A DNA stretch of 64,000 bases from Amycolatopsis aidingensis (GTDB lineage: Bacteria; Actinomycetota; Actinomycetes; Mycobacteriales; Pseudonocardiaceae). Positions within the stretch are counted from its first letter, which is position 1; every line of letters begins with the position of its first letter. The stretch is taken from NCBI RefSeq assembly GCF_018885265.1, contig NZ_CP076538.1, positions 3,136,001 through 3,200,000 on the forward strand. Direction: 5' to 3'. Of this stretch, positions 59,423-64,000 are shown piece by piece. The position numbers and the translations under genes are program-made. Below the pieces are notes generated by a model that had not been told where the DNA came from, did no database searches, and worked only from the letters and a program-made list of their open reading frames with translations.

Positions 59423-60562
59423 TCAGGCGGTGTGTAGTTGCAGGTTGTAGCGGGAGAGGATCTCGTTCACGGGCTGGAACCAGGTCTGGCCGCCGCTGGA
59501 GCAGTTACCCCATCCGCCGGAGGTGACGCCCTGCGCCTGGTCCCCGGTGATGAAGGAGCCGCCGGAGTCGCCTGGCTCGGCACAGACGCTGGTCTTGGTG
59601 GCGCCGTGGAAGGCGCCCTGCTCGTAGTTCACGGTCTCGTTCTTGGCCAGCACGGTTCCGCAGTGCCAGTGCGTGGTCGAACCGGAGCGGCAGACCGAGG
59701 AACCGACCGGTGCCTCCCAGGAACCGCGGACCAGGCGGTCCGGCACGGTGCCCCAGCCGAGTACCACCGGAACCGTCCACCAGCCGTGGCCGGTCCGGAT
59801 GAACGAGTAGTCGTTGCCGGGGAAGGACGAGCCCGCGAAGTGGCCCATGGCCGAGCCGTCCCAGCCGACCACCGAGCTGCCGACGCCGCCGCAGTGGCCC
59901 GCGCTGACGAACCCGCCGTGCACCGCGAAGCCGATCGAGCAGCGGGTGTTTCCGTTGATGTAGTAGGGGTCGCCACCGACCACCCCGGCCGCGAAGGTCC
60001 GCGGCGCCTCGGTGCCCGGTGCGGTCCGCACAGTGACCGGGCCTGCCTCGTGGGCGGCCGCGAGGAACTGCTCCAGCCGCGGGCCGGATGCGCCCGCCAG
60101 CATGGTGATCACGACCTTGCCCGAGCGGTGGTCCGCGTGCCAGCTGGTGACGCCATCCGGCGCCGGGCCGAGCGCGTCGATCGCGGCCTTGGCTGCGTTC
60201 AGTTCGGCCGCGCTGACCGGGACCTGGACCGGCTGCGCCCCGGTGGCTCGCACCGCGTCTGCCTTGGCCGGATCGGTCAGGCCGACCATCAGTGAGCCCC
60301 GCTCCGGGTCGAACCAGCTGCCGCCGAAGGCCTCGCCGGCGGCCTGACGGGCTGCGGGCGCCTGACGGGCCGCGGCCGCCTCCTGTGCCAGCCGGGTACG
60401 GGCCTGTTGCTCGGTAAGCCCGAGGTCACGCTGCATGGCTTCGGCGAGGCCGGGGGAGAGCTGCGGCTGTGCCGCGGCGGGGGCGCCGGTGAGCCCGGTG
60501 GCTGCGGTGAGTGCCAGGGCCGCCGCTGCGACCAGGCGGAGTGGTGTGTGCTTGCGTTTCAT
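59423..60562 (-). CDS. secreted S1 family serine protease, streptogrisin/alpha-lytic type
   Basis: This 379-residue preproenzyme has a signal peptide (about 1-31, ending APAAAQ) and a pro-domain to about residue 190. The protease domain has His in FVSAGHCGG, Asp in PGNDYSFIR and Ser in AEPGDSGGSFITG, the chymotrypsin triad. Cysteine pairs (RCSIG with HCGG, and CRSG with HCGT) suit disulfides of the exported form. The pro-domain probably folds the enzyme and is then removed. The gene diverges from the chitinase; a 16-bp palindrome lies 83 bases upstream. Confidence 0.92.
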   Translation of the reverse strand: MKRKHTPLRLVAAAALALTAATGLTGAPAAAQPQLSPGLAEAMQRDLGLTEQQARTRLAQEAAAARQAPAARQAAGEAFGGSWFDPERGSLMVGLTDPAKADAVRATGAQPVQVPVSAAELNAAKAAIDALGPAPDGVTSWHADHRSGKVVITMLAGASGPRLEQFLAAAHEAGPVTVRTAPGTEAPRTFAAGVVGGDPYYINGNTRCSIGFAVHGGFVSAGHCGGVGSSVVGWDGSAMGHFAGSSFPGNDYSFIRTGHGWWTVPVVLGWGTVPDRLVRGSWEAPVGSSVCRSGSTTHWHCGTVLAKNETVNYEQGAFHGATKTSVCAEPGDSGGSFITGDQAQGVTSGGWGNCSSGGQTWFQPVNEILSRYNLQLHTA

Positions 60563-60644
60563 CTCACGTCATCCTCAATTCAGGCGGCAGGGAAACCCGG
60601 GGCCGGGTAGGGGGCCAGCCCCGGCGTGAACGAGGTTTTCGACT

Positions 60645-60660
60645 GTGAGAGCGCTCTCAC
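60645..60660. promoter_or_regulatory. 16-bp perfect palindrome gtgagagcgctctcac, LacI-type operator candidate
   Basis: The centre agcgct and arm pattern resemble operators of LacI-family sugar regulators in actinobacteria (CebR-like TGGGAGCGCTCCCA). It lies 83 bases before the protease start and 179 bases before the chitinase ATG. It may link the protease to carbohydrate supply. Confidence 0.6.
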
Positions 60661-60765
60661 GACATCCCAGCGTGAGTGCGCGGACACGGGGAGGTCAAGG
60701 GCCGGTGCCGGCTTGTCCGGTTTTCTGTCCGTTCGCGCGCGGAGTGGCACAGGGTTGACTTTTCA

Positions 60766-60781
60766 AGTGGTCTAGTCCATT
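60766..60781. promoter_or_regulatory. DasR-type site 1 before the chitinase gene
   Basis: agtggtctagtccatt matches the DasR element (AGTGGTCTAGACCACT) at 13 of 16 positions. It is just after a TTGACT box at 60755-60760 and 58 bases before the chitinase ATG. DasR represses chitinase genes until N-acetylglucosamine phosphate builds up. Confidence 0.75.
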
Positions 60782-60798
60782 TTCTTTACTGGACCTCT

Positions 60799-60814
60799 AG
60801 TGGTATAGACCACA
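60799..60814. promoter_or_regulatory. DasR-type site 2 before the chitinase gene
   Basis: agtggtatagaccaca is close to the DasR consensus, with one change in each half. It starts 33 bases after site 1, on the same face of the helix, 25 bases before the ATG. Confidence 0.75.
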
Positions 60815-60838
60815 TTCCCTGCATTGTGGAGGCGGAAC

Positions 60839-62518
60839 ATGGCTCGGACCCCACGGCGCCTGCTCGCGGGCGCGTTACCGGCCGCGCTGGTGGCACTCGC
60901 GTTATTGCCTGCGGGCACGGCACAGGCCGCGAACATCGCGGTGAACAGCGGTTTCGAAGCGGGAAACACCACCGGCTGGACCTGCGGGGCCGGCACCGAG
61001 GTGGTCGGCAGCCCGGTGCACGCGGGTTCCTACGCCCTCGCCGGCACCCCGGCCGGGCAGGGCACCGCCCGTTGCGCGCAGACCATCACCGTCGAGCCTG
61101 GCACCGACTACCGGCTCTCCGGCTGGGTCCAGGGCAGCTACACCTACCTCGGCGTGACCGGGACCGGCAGCGGCGACCGCAGCACCTGGAGCTCTGGCAC
61201 CTCATGGAGCGAGCTCGCGATCGAGTTCACCACCGGTGCCTCCACCACGAGCGTGACCATCTACGTGCACGGCTGGTACGGCCAGCCGACGTACTACGCC
61301 GACGACATCGTGCTGGACGGCCCCGGTGGCGGTGACCCGGACCCGCAGTTGCCCTCGGCGCCGGACGGGCTGTCCGGCCAGGCGTCCGGCTCGAACGCGG
61401 CCGCGCTGTCCTGGTCCGCGCCGGGTGGCACGGTCACCGGCTACCACGTGTACCGGGACGGCACGCGGGTCGCCTCGACCGGCACGACCTCCTACACCGA
61501 CACCGGTCTGCGAGCCGAAACCACGTATCGCTACACGGTCTCCGCCTACAACAGCGCGGGGGAGTCGCCCCGCTCGGCCGCGGTCGAGGTGACCACCGCG
61601 CCGGACGGCGGTGACCCTGGCGGGGAGTTGCCCGATCATGTGCTCACCGGCTACTGGCACAACTTCGACAACGGGGCACAGCCGCTGCGCATCGCCGACG
61701 TCCCGACGACCTACGACATCATCGCCGTCGCCTTCGTGGACGCCGTGCCCGGCCGTAACGGTGGGGTGGAGTTCACCCTGGACCCCGGCCTTTCCGACCG
61801 CCTTGGCGGCTACACCGACGCGCAGTTCCGGGCGGACATCCGCACGGTGCAGGCGCGCGGGCAGAAGGTGATCCTCTCGGTAGGCGGGGAGAAGGGCACC
61901 GTCTGGGTCGGCGACTCCGCCGCCGCGGACAACTTCGCCACCGACATGATCGGGCTGATCAACGACTACGGCTTCGACGGCGTGGACATCGACCTCGAGA
62001 ACGGCATCCACCCCGGCCCGATGAGCTCGGCGCTGCGCAGGATCCACGCCGCGGGCGGCGAGATCATCACCATGGCGCCGCAGACCCTGGACATGCAGTC
62101 CACGGGCAACGGGTACTTCCAGCTGGCACTGTCGATCAAGGACATCCTGACCATCGTCAACATGCAGTACTACAACAGCGGGACGATGCTCGGCTGTGAC
62201 CAGCAGGTATATGCCCAGGGCACGGTGAACTTCCTGACCGCGCTGGCCTGCATCCAGCTGGAGGGCGGGCTGCGGCCGGACCAGGTCGGGCTGGGCCTGC
62301 CCGCGTCGACAAGGGCCGCGGGCGGGGGCTACCAGTCACCCGGCAATGTCAACGACGCGCTGGACTGCCTTTCGGTGGGCACCAACTGCGGCAGCTTCCA
62401 GCCCAGCACGACATATCCGGGCATTCGGGGCGCGATGACCTGGTCGATCAACTGGGACGCGTCCAACGGCTACCGCTTCGCCAATACCGTGGCGCCGCAC
62501 CTGGACCGGTTGCCGTAA
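60839..62518 (+). CDS. secreted GH18 chitinase with carbohydrate-binding and fibronectin III domains
   Basis: This 559-residue secreted enzyme has a signal peptide ending GTAQAA (about residue 31). A jelly-roll carbohydrate-binding domain follows (about 32-160, IAVNSGFEAGNTTGWTCG). Then come a fibronectin III module (about 170-258) and a GH18 barrel whose active-site motif FDGVDIDLENG holds the catalytic Glu. It cleaves chitin by a substrate-assisted retaining mechanism. ATG 60839 follows GGAGG at 6 bases. Two DasR-type sites precede it. Multi-domain chitinases of this type are common in Streptomyces and relatives. Confidence 0.94.
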   Translation: MARTPRRLLAGALPAALVALALLPAGTAQAANIAVNSGFEAGNTTGWTCGAGTEVVGSPVHAGSYALAGTPAGQGTARCAQTITVEPGTDYRLSGWVQGSYTYLGVTGTGSGDRSTWSSGTSWSELAIEFTTGASTTSVTIYVHGWYGQPTYYADDIVLDGPGGGDPDPQLPSAPDGLSGQASGSNAAALSWSAPGGTVTGYHVYRDGTRVASTGTTSYTDTGLRAETTYRYTVSAYNSAGESPRSAAVEVTTAPDGGDPGGELPDHVLTGYWHNFDNGAQPLRIADVPTTYDIIAVAFVDAVPGRNGGVEFTLDPGLSDRLGGYTDAQFRADIRTVQARGQKVILSVGGEKGTVWVGDSAAADNFATDMIGLINDYGFDGVDIDLENGIHPGPMSSALRRIHAAGGEIITMAPQTLDMQSTGNGYFQLALSIKDILTIVNMQYYNSGTMLGCDQQVYAQGTVNFLTALACIQLEGGLRPDQVGLGLPASTRAAGGGYQSPGNVNDALDCLSVGTNCGSFQPSTTYPGIRGAMTWSINWDASNGYRFANTVAPHLDRLP

Positions 62519-62541
62519 CCCGGCAGCGGCGTCGCACCGCG

Positions 62542-62593
62542 CCGAGCCCGGCCACCGGGAACCTCGTCTCCCGCACCCGGTGGCCGGGCTCGG
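62542..62593. terminator. strong hairpin after the chitinase gene
   Basis: Perfect 18-base arms begin ccgagcccggccaccggg (62542-62559) and end at 62593, with a 16-base loop. No T tract follows, as is common for actinobacterial terminators. It lies 24 bases after the stop codon. Confidence 0.75.
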
Positions 62594-62713
62594 TCGCGTC
62601 ACGATCGGGCGAGCCTTGAAAATTCAGGTAACCAGCCGTAACGAAGACCGAGATCACCGCGAGTAGCCAGTACGGGGGTGCCGGACGGGTCCGGTTGGCG
62701 GAAGGAATCGGTC

Positions 62714-62950
62714 ATGGCTTCGCATATCGTGACGGCGTTGGTCCGTAGGGCGCATCCGGTACGGCTGCTCGCCGGACTGCTGCTCCTGCAAGCGGTCCTG
62801 CTTATCGGATACCTCGGGTCGTTGCGGGCCGCGATCATCACCGCAGTGGTCCTGATCGCCGTGATTGGTGCATACCATGCGTTACGAGCCGCGACCGGCC
62901 GGGTGGACACCATCCTGCGCGAGGAGCTGGGCGAGCAGCCCGATCACTGA
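62714..62950 (+). CDS. small membrane protein of unknown function
   Basis: This 78-residue protein has two hydrophobic stretches, LLAGLLLLQAVLLIGYLGSL and AAIITAVVLIAVIGAYHAL, after a short basic start. The tail is soluble and acidic (RVDTILREELGEQPDH). ATG 62714 follows GGAAGGA at 7 bases. I do not recognise a family. It lies between the chitinase terminator and the convergent GlxA-type gene, 7 bases from the latter, so it is probably its own short transcript. Confidence 0.65.
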   Translation: MASHIVTALVRRAHPVRLLAGLLLLQAVLLIGYLGSLRAAIITAVVLIAVIGAYHALRAATGRVDTILREELGEQPDH

Positions 62951-62957
62951 GGCCGGG

Positions 62958-63959
62958 TCAGCCGGCACCGGATCGATCCCTGCCGGCCCGGAAGGTGCCG
63001 CGGTAGGCGCTGGGGGACACGCCCAGCGTGGCCTGCAGGTGCTGGCGCAGCGAGGCTGCGGTGCCGAACCCGGCGTCCGCGGCGACCCGGTCGATCGGCA
63101 GGTCGGTCTCCTCCAGCAGGTGCCGGGCCCGCTGCAGCCGCTGCTGGGTCAGCCACTGCGTCGGCGAGGTGCCGACCTCCTCCCGGAACCGGCGGGTGAG
63201 CGTGCGGACGCTCAATGACTCCCGCGCGGCCAGCTCGCGCAGCGTGACCGGACGTTCGAGATTGCGCAGCGCCCAGGCCCGAGCCCGGCCGGTGGAGGAG
63301 ACCGCGGGCTCCGGGATCGGCCGCAGGATGAACTGGGCCTGCCCGCCCTCCCGGTGCGGTGGCACGACGGTGCCGCGGGCCACCTCGTTGGCCACCGCCG
63401 ACCCGTGGTCGCACCGGATCATGTGCAGGCACAGGTCGATGCCCGCGGCCACCCCGGCCGAGGTGAGCACGTTCCGGTCGTCGGTGTAGAGCACGTCGGG
63501 CTCCAGCCGCACCCGCGGGTACAGCTCGGCGAACTCCGGGCAGGAGCGCCAGTGTGTGGTGGCCCTGCGCCCGTCCAGCAGCCCCACCGCGGCGAGCACG
63601 AACGATCCGGTGCAGATCGAGGCGATCCTGGTGTCCGGCCGGATCCGGGCGAACGCCCCGGCCAGCGGCCCGGCCGCGGTCCGGGTACGCGGCTCGTAGT
63701 CCACATCGGAGGCGGGCACCACCACGGTGTCGGCTTCCGCCAGCGCCGCGGGCCCGTGCCGGACGTTGATCGTGACATCGGCGTCGGTGCGCAGTTCACC
63801 GGGTTCCAGCGCACAGGTCACCACCTCGTACAGCGGCTCGCCCTCGGGTATGCGGGCCTGGCCGAACAACCGGTGCACGATGCCGAGCTCGATCGGCAAC
63901 AGCCCGGGCCGTACCAGCACCGCGACCCGGTGCCTGCCGGGGAACTCGAAGATGGCCAT
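62958..63959 (-). CDS. GlxA family regulator: DJ-1/PfpI domain with AraC HTH
   Basis: This 333-residue protein has an N-terminal DJ-1/PfpI-like domain (about 10-200) whose nucleophile elbow reads RIASICTGSFVLAA, with Cys in the usual place. A C-terminal AraC double HTH follows (TLRELAARESLSVRTLTRRF, then VAADAGFGTAASLRQHL). Such regulators often sense small nitrogen compounds and act on catabolic genes. The start at 63959 overlaps no other gene. The divergent target, if any, lies beyond the right edge of the window. Confidence 0.9.
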   Translation of the reverse strand: MAIFEFPGRHRVAVLVRPGLLPIELGIVHRLFGQARIPEGEPLYEVVTCALEPGELRTDADVTINVRHGPAALAEADTVVVPASDVDYEPRTRTAAGPLAGAFARIRPDTRIASICTGSFVLAAVGLLDGRRATTHWRSCPEFAELYPRVRLEPDVLYTDDRNVLTSAGVAAGIDLCLHMIRCDHGSAVANEVARGTVVPPHREGGQAQFILRPIPEPAVSSTGRARAWALRNLERPVTLRELAARESLSVRTLTRRFREEVGTSPTQWLTQQRLQRARHLLEETDLPIDRVAADAGFGTAASLRQHLQATLGVSPSAYRGTFRAGRDRSGAG

Positions 63960-64000
63960 GGCCCGATCCTTTCACATGCTGGCCATCGGGCCACTCGCCG

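Noticed and set aside
1..64000. CRISPR arrays, tRNA and rRNA genes, replication origin
   Set aside because: I read for spaced repeats, tRNA-like ends and DnaA-box clusters and recognised none. A covariance-model search would be needed to exclude small RNAs.

Overview
The window is high-GC, densely coded DNA from an actinomycete. It has many GTG starts, long runs of genes that overlap by 4 bases, DasR-type sites before a chitinase gene, MocR, MAB_1171c and ImmA/IrrE families, and dispersed intergenic palindromes. The style suggests the Pseudonocardiaceae (Amycolatopsis-like). That placement is inference. I saw no rRNA, tRNA, CRISPR array, integrase or transposase.

Layout. (1) 0-4.3 kb: the 3' part of a MocR regulator, a TetR regulator, a HAD dehalogenase, a CGNR zinc-finger regulator and an esterase. 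(2) 4.3-10.2 kb: acyl-CoA catabolism on the minus strand. It holds a kinase-like APH protein with an ACAD10/11-type dehydrogenase, a likely two-subunit acyl-CoA dehydrogenase, a MaoC hydratase and a FabG-like reductase, with two palindromic operator candidates. (3) 10.3-15 kb: a J-domain/NERD fusion, then two ImmA/IrrE metallopeptidases, an XRE regulator and a MAB_1171c membrane protein bracketed by an 86-bp direct repeat. (4) 15-19.6 kb: amidase, 2H phosphoesterase, AlkB-like dioxygenase and RecQ. (5) 19.6-24.5 kb: a sugar-type ABC importer divergent from an SDR.

(6) 24.5-36.1 kb: a nine-gene minus-strand operon that links amine oxidation (copper amine oxidase, aldehyde dehydrogenase, MoaF, AraC regulator) to homoprotocatechuate meta-cleavage (HpaD, HpaE, a FAH-RraA fusion, a DapA-type aldolase), plus a GMC oxidoreductase. 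No 4-hydroxyphenylacetate hydroxylase is present, so a catecholamine such as dopamine is a likely substrate. (7) 36.3-51.1 kb: a divergent plus-strand operon with an HDAC-like amidohydrolase, a branched-chain-type ABC importer, dienelactone hydrolase, alcohol dehydrogenase, methyltransferase-like protein, SDR, dimethylformamidase-like protein, esterase, aldo/keto reductase and a GAF-LuxR regulator. Its substrate is unknown; it is the best candidate for an undescribed pathway.

(8) 51-59.3 kb: an aromatic-acid island with aldehyde dehydrogenase, two IclR regulators, PobA, a sodium symporter pair and a TPP enzyme. Five copies of one 15-bp palindrome, TTYCRNNNNNYGRAA, lie before its transcription units and define a probable IclR regulon. 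(9) 59.4-64 kb: a secreted serine protease, a GH18 chitinase with two DasR-type sites, a small membrane protein and a GlxA-type regulator. Two 75-bp palindromic repeats of one family sit between convergent genes at 24.5 and 59.3 kb.
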